The translations under genes and the position numbers were made by a program. Positions 54,852-62,427 of a DNA stretch of 64,000 bases are shown here, piece after piece (within the stretch, counting starts at the first letter, position 1; every line of letters starts with the position of its first letter). Source of the stretch: Bacteroidota bacterium (GTDB lineage Bacteria; Bacteroidota; Bacteroidia; Chitinophagales; Chitinophagaceae); NCBI GenBank assembly GCA_029558715.1, contig JAKQEA010000113.1, positions 37,282 to 101,281 on the forward strand, in the 5' to 3' direction. Under the pieces are notes generated by a model that saw nothing but the letters and a program-made list of their open reading frames with translations, had not been told where the DNA came from and did no database searches.

Positions 54852-55322
54852 TTAAAATTTAATTTGAATTTTTGTTGTTTTTATATCATCAAAAGGAATA
54901 GTATACTTTACTATTTCCATTTTTTTCCCTTTTCCTTTTATCTCCTCCAGTTCAATATCCGTATCAGATACACTTAAAAGTTTCCCTTCTTTTTTAGCTC
55001 CATCTTTAGTAAGAACCTCAACAAACCGGCCAATATTTTTGAGAAACTGCCGGTGAAGTTTTAGCGGTTCATCCAGGCCTGGAGAGGATAACTCAAGAGA
55101 AAAATCTCCATCAGGAAAAATGGCCTCTTCTTCCAGCTGTTTGTACAGTTTCCTGTTAAATTGAACCAGCTTTTCAACACTAACTCCATGATTTCCATCG
55201 ATATATATCTTAATATTGTTAGTAGGTTTGATTTTAATCTCCACTAAAAACAATTCCGGTTCAGCACTTATCAGGGCTGTTACTTTTTCCTCGATTGACT
55301 GTATTTGTGACTCGATGTTCAT
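54852..55322 (-). CDS. rimP: Ribosome maturation factor RimP
   Basis: 156 residues from the ATG at 55322. An open frame continues to an ATG at 55400, but the extra 26 codons would have to read through a leader hairpin and the promoter element at 55379-55386, so the shorter start is chosen. N-terminal domain (IESQIQSIEEKVTALI, VEIKIKPTNNIKIYIDGNHGV), with PDGDFSLELSSPGLDEPL as the signature, then an SH3-like C-terminal domain. It helps assemble the 30S subunit. First gene of the rimP-nusA-infB operon. Confidence 0.92.
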   Translation of the reverse strand: MNIESQIQSIEEKVTALISAEPELFLVEIKIKPTNNIKIYIDGNHGVSVEKLVQFNRKLYKQLEEEAIFPDGDFSLELSSPGLDEPLKLHRQFLKNIGRFVEVLTKDGAKKEGKLLSVSDTDIELEEIKGKGKKMEIVKYTIPFDDIKTTKIQIKF

Positions 55323-55335
55323 GGGGTATAAAAGA

Positions 55336-55361
55336 AGAAGGGAACGGCCTCGTTCCCTTCT
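55336..55361 (-). promoter_or_regulatory. Terminator-like hairpin in the rimP-nusA-infB leader
   Basis: A perfect 11-bp stem (AGAAGGGAACG and its complement) with the 4-base loop AGGC on the minus strand, followed by TCTTTTAT and, 13 bases after the stem, the rimP ATG. It lies between the promoter (55379-55411) and the first codon, so it can act as an attenuator, for example under NusA feedback, or as a roadblock to ribosomes. Confidence 0.65.
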
Positions 55362-55378
55362 ATCATCTTTTTCCGATG

Positions 55379-55411
55379 CAAATGTAAGGGAAATAAGCAT
55401 TATAAGCCAAA
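55379..55411 (-). promoter_or_regulatory. Promoter of the rimP-nusA-infB operon
   Basis: On the minus strand TTTG (55411-55408) and TACATTTG (55386-55379) are 21 bases apart, a good -33/-7 pair. The transcript would begin near 55375, giving a leader of about 50 bases that contains the hairpin at 55336-55361. Confidence 0.6.
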
Positions 55412-55502
55412 TTGTATTGCTGAAAACAGAAGGTTAATAATTCGGTAAACAACGGCAAATTACCGGTTACAAAAAAAAGCTCCATCTTATCTTTACACTG
55501 CA

Positions 55503-55733
55503 ATGAAATACATTTTATTCGCCTTACTGGCTTATATCTTATATCAGTTCATTTTTAAACTGGTAATTCCGGTTTATCTCGCCAGCCGAAAGATAAAAAA
55601 GGGCTTCAGGGAAATGCAGAACCGCATGCAGGAACAAATGCAACAGCAAGGTTATTCACCCCAATCTTCAACTACAGAGCCGCCTAAAAAAACAAAAGCC
55701 GGAGATTATATTGAGTTTGAGGAAATAAAGTGA
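55503..55733 (+). CDS. DUF4834 family small membrane protein
   Basis: 76 residues. One N-terminal membrane helix (about 3-27) followed by a basic, Gln-rich helical stretch (RKIKKGFREMQNRMQEQMQQQG) and a short C-terminal DYIEFEEIK, the usual shape of DUF4834 proteins of Bacteroidota. Function unknown. It is a lone gene, divergent from the rimP operon; its stop codon touches the stop of the convergent esterase gene with no base between them. Confidence 0.8.
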   Translation: MKYILFALLAYILYQFIFKLVIPVYLASRKIKKGFREMQNRMQEQMQQQGYSPQSSTTEPPKKTKAGDYIEFEEIK

Positions 55734-56510
55734 TTATTTCTTTTGCTTAAACAGCCACGATAATAATTCCGGTTCGGCAAAGGCAGGATCCCAACTGTTA
55801 TGATTAGCATCGGGATACAATGTAAACTTTACTGCCGCTTTTGCTGCTTTTAAAGCATCAACCATTTTTTCCGATAGTTCAGGCGGTACTACATCGTCTT
55901 TACCCCCATGAAATACCCACCATTTGGTTTTTTTCATCACTGGTGCCGTTGTAGGTTCACCACCTCCGCAAATGGGAAATGCCGCAGCAAATAATCTTGG
56001 ATTTCGCCGCACAATCTCAAAAGTTCCCATTCCTCCCATTGAAAGACCCCCTGCATAAACCTGTCTTTTACTTACCCGGTAGTCTTTCATTATTGAGTAT
56101 AATAATTCCTGAGCCAGTTTCATAGCGATAGTTGGTTCTCCCTGCGCTTTAAAGCCGAATACCCTTTTAGCGTTTTCCATCCTGAAGTCAACATTGCTCC
56201 AAAAACTGTTTTGGGGACATTGAGGAAAAACCACTATCGCCGGGTAATCTCGTCTCACTTGCTCTTTCAGAAACAGTTTTGCTCCATGTACCAATTGCTT
56301 TTCGTTATCATTTCCTCTTTCACCAGCGCCGTGCAGAAAAAAGACCAACGGATATTTTTTAGAAGCATCATAATTCTCAGGCAACAATAAACGATACAGC
56401 ATAGTATCATTACCGGTAATAAATTGCTTTTTTTGAAAGAGGTTCAAATCCTGCGCAGTCGTCATTACAGACAAACTGATCAATACGATCAACCCGATAA
56501 ACTTTTTCAT
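55734..56510 (-). CDS. Exported alpha/beta-hydrolase, esterase/dienelactone-hydrolase type
   Basis: 258 residues. Signal peptide 1-20 (VMTTAQ). Alpha/beta-hydrolase fold with LHGAGERGNDN for the oxyanion region, nucleophile Ser in GGLSMGGMG, Asp in HGGKDDVVPP and His in DANHNSWD. Relatives act on esters of polysaccharides (acetyl or feruloyl) or on short polyesters. It is 5 bases after the GH3 gene stop on the same strand, so it is likely part of a carbohydrate-degrading operon. Confidence 0.88.
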   Translation of the reverse strand: MKKFIGLIVLISLSVMTTAQDLNLFQKKQFITGNDTMLYRLLLPENYDASKKYPLVFFLHGAGERGNDNEKQLVHGAKLFLKEQVRRDYPAIVVFPQCPQNSFWSNVDFRMENAKRVFGFKAQGEPTIAMKLAQELLYSIMKDYRVSKRQVYAGGLSMGGMGTFEIVRRNPRLFAAAFPICGGGEPTTAPVMKKTKWWVFHGGKDDVVPPELSEKMVDALKAAKAAVKFTLYPDANHNSWDPAFAEPELLSWLFKQKK

Positions 56511-56515
56511 AATAG

Positions 56516-58750
56516 TTATTTAGTTAATTGAAAATTGGTTTCTTTTACATCAGCACTACTGCCGCCGATGAACAATTTAAATTCACCGGGCTCATAAATA
56601 TATTGCAGCTTATCATTGTAAAAGCGAAGATCATCAGCACCAACCGTAAATCGTATCTCTTTTGCTTCTCCCTTTTTCAGTAGTATTTTCTGAAATCCTT
56701 TCAGTTCTTTTACGGGTCTTACGACCGAACCGGTGATATCTCTTATATATAATTGAACCACTTCTTCGCCATCATACTCACCTGTATTACGAACAGTAAC
56801 GATCGCATCCACTTTTTCTCCGGGTTTAAACTCTTTTTTACTCATCCTGATCTCACTGTATTCAAATTTTGAATAACCAAGTCCATAACCAAATGGATAC
56901 TTTGGATGAATAGAAAGATCAATATACGCCGACCGGTAAAAACGATCACTATCGCTGGTGGCCGGACGACCCGTGTTATAATAATTATAATAGATCGGAA
57001 TTTGTCCCTCTGTCCTTGGAAAGCTCATAGGCAATTTCCCGGAAGGATTATAATCACCAAACAATACATCCGCCATGGCATTACCGGCTTCAGTTCCCAG
57101 CCACCAGGTGTAAAGAATCGCTGATGCATGATCAGCCGTCCAGTTGAAGATCAGCGGACGACCTGCACTGATCATCACTACCACTGGTTTACCGGTTGCC
57201 ATTATTACTTTGATCAATTCTTCCTGCACTCCCGGAAGTTGGATACTACTCCTGCTCTTGGCCTCTCCACTCATATCCCTTGCTTCACCCACACTGATGA
57301 TAACAATATCTGCTTCATTAGCTACAGCCACTGCTTCAGCAAAACCTGCTCTTATCGTATCATTAATATTACAGCCTTTGGCATAGAATAATTTTGTATC
57401 AGTGTTTACCTTTTTTTGTACTCCTTCCCAAAGAGAAGAAATTCTTGCGGTATCATCGGGCCAGTCATAACTCCAGAAACCGTTATTATCAGCTTTTGCT
57501 TTAGCAAACGGTCCAATGAGTGCAATTGTTTTAGTTTGCTTGTTGAGTGGTAATAAACGGTTTTCATTCTTTAGAAGCACAATACTTTTTTTTGCCATAT
57601 CCCTGGCTATTTTTATATGCTCCGAATTATTCCATTGTTTTTTTTCCCTTTCTTCATTACAATATTTAAAAGGATCATCAAATAAGCCCATTTCAAACTT
57701 CTTTTTCAGGATACGGCGAACCGCATCATCAATCACATTCATTTTTACTTTGCCTTGCCTTACCAGTGTAACCAGGTGTTTGATATAACTGCGGCTTTCC
57801 ATATCCATATCGCTACCTGCATTGGTTGCCTGCATCGCAGCTTCATAATTATCTTTCGAAAAACCATGATTGATCATTTCTCCCACACTGCCCCAGTCAC
57901 TCACTACAAAACCTTTGAATTTCCATTCCCCTTTTAACAGGTCTCTCTGTAAATATTTATTCCCCGTAGCCGGAATACCATTCAGGTCATTGAATGAATT
58001 CATGAAGGTGGCAGCACCTGCATCAGCTGCTGCCTTAAATGGCGGCAGGTAAATTTCATGCAGCATGCGCAAACTCATATCTACTGAATTATAATCCCGT
58101 CCACCCACCGCAGCACCATAGGCTGCAAAATGTTTGGCACAGGCCATTACTGCATCAGTATTACCTAATCCTTTTCCCTGGAAACCTTTCACTCTTGCTT
58201 TAGCGATCAGCGACCCGAGATAGGGATCTTCGCCGGCTCCTTCCATTACCCGCCCCCATCTGGGATCACGGGCAATATCTACCATCGGTGCAAAAGTCCA
58301 GTGCACCCCCACTGCTGCCGCTTCAGTAGCAGCTATCCTGGCTGATTGTTCAATCGCCGGGATATCCCAGCTGGCCGCCTCACCTAATGGAATGGGGAAA
58401 ATAGTTCTATAGCCATGTATCACATCCTGCCCAAATAATAAAGGGATCCTAATTCTCGATTGCATAGCCAGTTGCTGTAACTCTTTTGTTCTTGCCACAC
58501 CGGTCACATTTAACATGGATCCTACTTTACCCTCCTTAATCTGTGATAACAGGTTATCATCATTAGTCAACGGGCCTGTAGCTGCCCAGGGACCATTATA
58601 CTGGTTCATCTGTCCCACTTTTTCTTCCAGTGTCATCAGTTTCAAAACAGAATCAACTTTCTGATCAATAGTTTTTTTCTGTGCGAATAATTGTTGAAAA
58701 GGAAGAACAGTAAATGATACTATCAGTGTTGCAAGGCAAACAAATTTCAT
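56516..58750 (-). CDS. Glycoside hydrolase family 3 beta-glucosidase (BglX-like), complete
   Basis: 744 residues. Signal peptide 1-24 (QQLFAQ). Order: (beta/alpha)8 barrel (about 35-380) with KHFAAYGA and the nucleophile Asp in VVSDWGSV; alpha/beta sandwich (about 390-620) with the acid/base region VGEARDMSGEAKSRS; fibronectin-III-like C-terminal domain (about 660-740). It probably removes terminal beta-linked glucose or xylose in the periplasm. It follows the glycerophosphodiesterase gene by 35 bases, and the esterase gene follows by 5. Confidence 0.93.
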   Translation of the reverse strand: MKFVCLATLIVSFTVLPFQQLFAQKKTIDQKVDSVLKLMTLEEKVGQMNQYNGPWAATGPLTNDDNLLSQIKEGKVGSMLNVTGVARTKELQQLAMQSRIRIPLLFGQDVIHGYRTIFPIPLGEAASWDIPAIEQSARIAATEAAAVGVHWTFAPMVDIARDPRWGRVMEGAGEDPYLGSLIAKARVKGFQGKGLGNTDAVMACAKHFAAYGAAVGGRDYNSVDMSLRMLHEIYLPPFKAAADAGAATFMNSFNDLNGIPATGNKYLQRDLLKGEWKFKGFVVSDWGSVGEMINHGFSKDNYEAAMQATNAGSDMDMESRSYIKHLVTLVRQGKVKMNVIDDAVRRILKKKFEMGLFDDPFKYCNEEREKKQWNNSEHIKIARDMAKKSIVLLKNENRLLPLNKQTKTIALIGPFAKAKADNNGFWSYDWPDDTARISSLWEGVQKKVNTDTKLFYAKGCNINDTIRAGFAEAVAVANEADIVIISVGEARDMSGEAKSRSSIQLPGVQEELIKVIMATGKPVVVMISAGRPLIFNWTADHASAILYTWWLGTEAGNAMADVLFGDYNPSGKLPMSFPRTEGQIPIYYNYYNTGRPATSDSDRFYRSAYIDLSIHPKYPFGYGLGYSKFEYSEIRMSKKEFKPGEKVDAIVTVRNTGEYDGEEVVQLYIRDITGSVVRPVKELKGFQKILLKKGEAKEIRFTVGADDLRFYNDKLQYIYEPGEFKLFIGGSSADVKETNFQLTK

Positions 58751-58785
58751 AACAGGCAGATATTAATTGTAAATAACTAAGCTAT

Positions 58786-59601
58786 TTATTTAGTCGGACG
58801 GGCTGTTTTCTTCAGCAACAACTCCGGTTCATTCGTGGTTATAAAATCAAACCCGTTTTTCAATAACCAATCCATTGTTTCTGCATCATTCACTGTCCAG
58901 GCATTTAAAATAAGTTTATATTTTTTAGCCTGCTCTATCCAACCGGGATTCTTTTTAAAAACAGAGAAATGATAATCAGCCCCGGCAATTCCATCCGTTT
59001 TTAATTGCTCCGGTGATTTTTCTCCGTTCAGGTACTGTGTTGATGCTGCAGGGTCAACTTCGATCACTTTCTTTAAAATGTCGTAATCAAAGCTGATGTA
59101 CACGGTCATCGGAGCTGCTTTCAATTCCTTTACCAGTGCAACTGATCGTTCGGCAATCAGTTTCCCTCTTTCTTTTCCTATGCCGGAAGGTTTGATCTCC
59201 AATACCAGCCTGGTCTTTGTATTATTTTCTAACCCGGCCAGTACATATTCCCGGAGCGTTGGTAATTTTTCACCGTTCGATAATTTATATTGACTCAACT
59301 CTGCATAAGTTGTTTTCTCGATCTCCAGTTTATTGAAATGCGGATCATGGTTAATGATCAGTGAATCATCGGCTGTCATCCGCACATCAAATTCAGAGCC
59401 GGTACATTTCAAACGGATAGCTTCTTTTAGCGAAGCAATAGAATTTTCAGGAAACCCATTCTTCTTGAATGCGCCGCGATGCGCAACAACAGGATTAGCG
59501 GCAAATTTCTTACTCATGCTATTTTTTCTTGTTGTTGTGCAGGAGATCAATAAGCTAATTCCTGCACTTATAAAAAATATACATACTTTCTCAAAACTCA
59601 T
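58786..59601 (-). CDS. Glycerophosphodiester phosphodiesterase lipoprotein
   Basis: 271 residues. N-terminal lipobox LLISC (about Cys21). GDPD TIM barrel from residue 38: AHRGAFK with the catalytic His, PENSIAS, the metal pair in SEFDVRMT, and NHDPHF with the second His. EIKPSG and the closing FDFITTNEPE are also conserved. It hydrolyses glycerophosphodiesters to glycerol 3-phosphate and an alcohol. Its ATG overlaps the stop of the GH97 gene by one base (TAATG), so translation is coupled. Confidence 0.92.
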   Translation of the reverse strand: MSFEKVCIFFISAGISLLISCTTTRKNSMSKKFAANPVVAHRGAFKKNGFPENSIASLKEAIRLKCTGSEFDVRMTADDSLIINHDPHFNKLEIEKTTYAELSQYKLSNGEKLPTLREYVLAGLENNTKTRLVLEIKPSGIGKERGKLIAERSVALVKELKAAPMTVYISFDYDILKKVIEVDPAASTQYLNGEKSPEQLKTDGIAGADYHFSVFKKNPGWIEQAKKYKLILNAWTVNDAETMDWLLKNGFDFITTNEPELLLKKTARPTK

Positions 59602-61613
59602 TACTTTGGTTTTACATTCAATTTAATCAGGAACCCTCCACCCGGAGCCATTTTTAAATCGTATACCACTGATTTATTGACCGGCGTTTCATTCAAAACA
59701 TAATCGCTGCCATAATTATGAGCATTGACCCCATCTTTACAAACAGTACTGCTGTAGTTTCCTTCAGCCAGAAAATCAAGTGGCACTTGAATATCCCTTG
59801 CCTCGCTATTATTCAATCCCGCTACAAACCAATCGGTGCCTTTTCTTCTTGCCGTAACAATATACTCACCGATTTTTCCCTGTAAAATCCTTGTTTCATC
59901 CCATACGGTTGGAATGCTTCCCAATAATTCCATGAAGGCTGGTTCCTGCAATCCCTGACTGATATTGCCACTGAATATCTGTAAAGGACTGTCATACACT
60001 ACAAACATAGCCAACTGATGACATCGGGTGCCGATACTCATTGGGTTTTTTCCAATGGGGCGGAACTGATCTTTTTGTGCATTTAGTAAAAGACCGGGTT
60101 CATAATCCAGCGGACCTGCCAGCATCCGTGTATAAGCAATAGCAACATTATGTTCTGGTGTGGCTAACTCACTCCAGATATTCCATTCTGCGCCCAATAC
60201 CCCTTCTTGTGTGATAGCGTTCGGCCAGGTGCGGTTAAAACCTTTGGGAGGAAAAGCACCATGAAACATCACCGCAATTTTATGATCAGCGCAGGCTTTC
60301 GCAATCCGGTGATAAAAATTGACCATCGGCTGATCATCCCGGTCCATGAAATCGGTCATGATAGAAGCAATTCCCCATTCATTGAATTGCTGTAAGGCGC
60401 TGTCTAACTGTTTGTCCAGTGTGGAGCAAAGCATCCACAACATCAACCGGATATTATTTTTGTTCGCATAAGCTACCAGTTCCTCCATATTTATATCCGG
60501 GTTAATCTTAAAAAGGTCTTTCACATCACTCCAGCCGGCATCCAGCATTACCTGGTCGAAACCAAATCGTTTGGCAAAATCAATATAATACTTATAAGTA
60601 GCAGTATTTATCCCCGCTTTGAATGGAACATTAAAGAGGTTAATCCCGGTGATCCATTCATCCGTCCCCTTTCCATATTTTATCCAGGAAGGATCATTGA
60701 TCTGCGATTTATCACCCAGCATATACAACAGGTCATTTGCAGGCAGGTCAATATCATTCTTCGCTACCAGTACAGCCCTCCATGGAAACATTCTTGTTCC
60801 ATTTGTCCTGGCAATATAGTCAGCTCTTTCCGTGACTATATATTGCGGGAATTCTCCCTCCATTAGTTGTTCTTTTGCCGGGTAAGGGGCAAATACTCCC
60901 TGCAGCCCGGTACCGTTTTTTTGCAGGAACATACCCGGATAATCATACAGGCCAGCATCTGAGAAAGCCAAATGATAACCGTCCGGCAGAGAAACTGTTA
61001 CCGGTGAATAGGTCAGCATCGTATCAGCCATAGCAGCTAATTTTTCTTTCATATATACCGCTTCAAAGCTGGTATGAAACCGGTCCACATTTTGCCGCTT
61101 ATCCATATGAGCAAACCAAACAGCTGCGCTATCTTCAAGTTCAAACGATGCGTTCTCACTTTGAATAATAACCGAGTCTTTAAATCTTGTGCCTATCCGG
61201 TAGGCCATTCCCTCATTATACAACCTGAACTGCACAGAAAAATATTCTTTAAAAATCAATTCAAGCTGGTTATACCTATCCGCCACTTTTTTCTTCCTGT
61301 AAGGAACAGGTACTGTGATCTCTTCATTTACTATACTATAGCGTCGCTTCGATACAGCTAACTTATCCGATAATTTTTTTCCATCACCGAGGCGCATATC
61401 AACTGATGAAGAATGTAATAACAATCTGTTTCCTGCAAACAATGAATAAGAAAGAGCTGTATTGGTTTTTATTTCAAGTCGTAATAAAGAGTCGGGGGAA
61501 TACAACTGATAAACAGCTTGGGAAGTCCCTCTTTCAGAAAACAGTAACAACAAAAGCAGGATTTGGTGACCAACCCGTAATTGACGAACTTGATATTGTA
61601 ATTTTTTTCTCAT
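59601..61613 (-). CDS. Glycoside hydrolase family 97 (SusB-like alpha-glycosidase)
   Basis: 670 residues. Signal peptide about 1-33 (after a basic MRKKLQYQVRQLRVGHQ, hydrophobic stretch, cleavage near RGTSQA). N-terminal super-beta-sandwich (35-300, SPDSLLRLEI), TIM barrel (about 310-580, FDQVMLDAGWSDV, MTDFMDRDDQPMVNFY, DYEPGLLLN) and a small C-terminal beta domain. Family members release sugars from alpha-glucosides (inverting) or alpha-galactosides (retaining); I cannot tell which by eye. Its start codon shares the CATG with the divergent epimerase gene. Confidence 0.92.
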   Translation of the reverse strand: MRKKLQYQVRQLRVGHQILLLLLLFSERGTSQAVYQLYSPDSLLRLEIKTNTALSYSLFAGNRLLLHSSSVDMRLGDGKKLSDKLAVSKRRYSIVNEEITVPVPYRKKKVADRYNQLELIFKEYFSVQFRLYNEGMAYRIGTRFKDSVIIQSENASFELEDSAAVWFAHMDKRQNVDRFHTSFEAVYMKEKLAAMADTMLTYSPVTVSLPDGYHLAFSDAGLYDYPGMFLQKNGTGLQGVFAPYPAKEQLMEGEFPQYIVTERADYIARTNGTRMFPWRAVLVAKNDIDLPANDLLYMLGDKSQINDPSWIKYGKGTDEWITGINLFNVPFKAGINTATYKYYIDFAKRFGFDQVMLDAGWSDVKDLFKINPDINMEELVAYANKNNIRLMLWMLCSTLDKQLDSALQQFNEWGIASIMTDFMDRDDQPMVNFYHRIAKACADHKIAVMFHGAFPPKGFNRTWPNAITQEGVLGAEWNIWSELATPEHNVAIAYTRMLAGPLDYEPGLLLNAQKDQFRPIGKNPMSIGTRCHQLAMFVVYDSPLQIFSGNISQGLQEPAFMELLGSIPTVWDETRILQGKIGEYIVTARRKGTDWFVAGLNNSEARDIQVPLDFLAEGNYSSTVCKDGVNAHNYGSDYVLNETPVNKSVVYDLKMAPGGGFLIKLNVKPK

Positions 61614-62424
61614 GCAGTTATTATTTTTCTGCCCCCGCTGGGGAAGTGAAAATCTGGGCTGGGATTCTTTTTGTAAAAAAGCAAAGGAATCCGGCTATGA
61701 TGGCATAGAATCCGGCGTTCCCTTTGATCAAAATGAAAAACAGGAAATGTTACATGCCTTAGCCAGGCATGGTTTACAACTGATTGGTCAATACTGGCAT
61801 TCTTTTGAAAAAGATTTTATCCAACATAAAAACGCCTATACCCGCCATCTGCAACATCTTGTTTCAGTACTTCCCGTAAAAATTGATGCTCAAACCGGGA
61901 AAGACTATTTTTCCTTTGAACAAAACAAAGAACTTTTTGAGATAGCAGCCGCATTTACATCTTCAACAGGCATTACGATCGCTCATGAAACACACCGGAA
62001 CAAAGCTCTTTTCTCTTCTCATATTACAAAAAATTATCTCGAGAAAATACCTTCTCTTACCATTACAGCAGATTTCTCTCATTGGTGTACAGTGGCGGAA
62101 AGCTACCTCGAAGATCAGCAGGAATCAGTAACCTTAGCTATACAACACTCAGTTCATATTCATGCACGGGTTGGTCACACACAAGGTCCGCAAGTCACAG
62201 ACCCCCGGTTTCCGGAATGGAAAGAAGCCTTACAATATCACACCAACTGGTGGAAAGAAATTTTTCTGCAGCATAAAAAGAAGGGTAGCAAACAATTTAC
62301 TATTACTCCTGAATTCGGCCCTGCTCCTTATATGCAACATGATCCGATCACCAAATTACCACTGGCTGATCAATGGGGCATCAACCAGTGGATGATGGAA
62401 TATCTAAAAAAAGAACTTCAATAA
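61612..62424 (+). CDS. Sugar phosphate isomerase/epimerase family (TIM barrel) protein
   Basis: 270 residues, AP_endonuc_2/xylose-isomerase-like barrel. Metal and substrate positions recognised: SGYDGIESGVPF near the start, HETHRNKALFSS, TADFSHWC, HIHARVGHTQGPQV with metal His, and the late TPEFGPAPYM. The sugar substrate is unknown. It is the only plus-strand gene in the polysaccharide locus. Its ATG overlaps the GH97 start codon on the other strand by 2 bases. The start is well supported, since the conserved first strand begins at residue 2. Confidence 0.85.
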   Translation: MQLLFFCPRWGSENLGWDSFCKKAKESGYDGIESGVPFDQNEKQEMLHALARHGLQLIGQYWHSFEKDFIQHKNAYTRHLQHLVSVLPVKIDAQTGKDYFSFEQNKELFEIAAAFTSSTGITIAHETHRNKALFSSHITKNYLEKIPSLTITADFSHWCTVAESYLEDQQESVTLAIQHSVHIHARVGHTQGPQVTDPRFPEWKEALQYHTNWWKEIFLQHKKKGSKQFTITPEFGPAPYMQHDPITKLPLADQWGINQWMMEYLKKELQ

Positions 62425-62427
62425 ACC

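Noticed and set aside
55323..55400. 26-codon extension of rimP
   Set aside because: It would translate the promoter region and leader hairpin; the residues do not resemble RimP.
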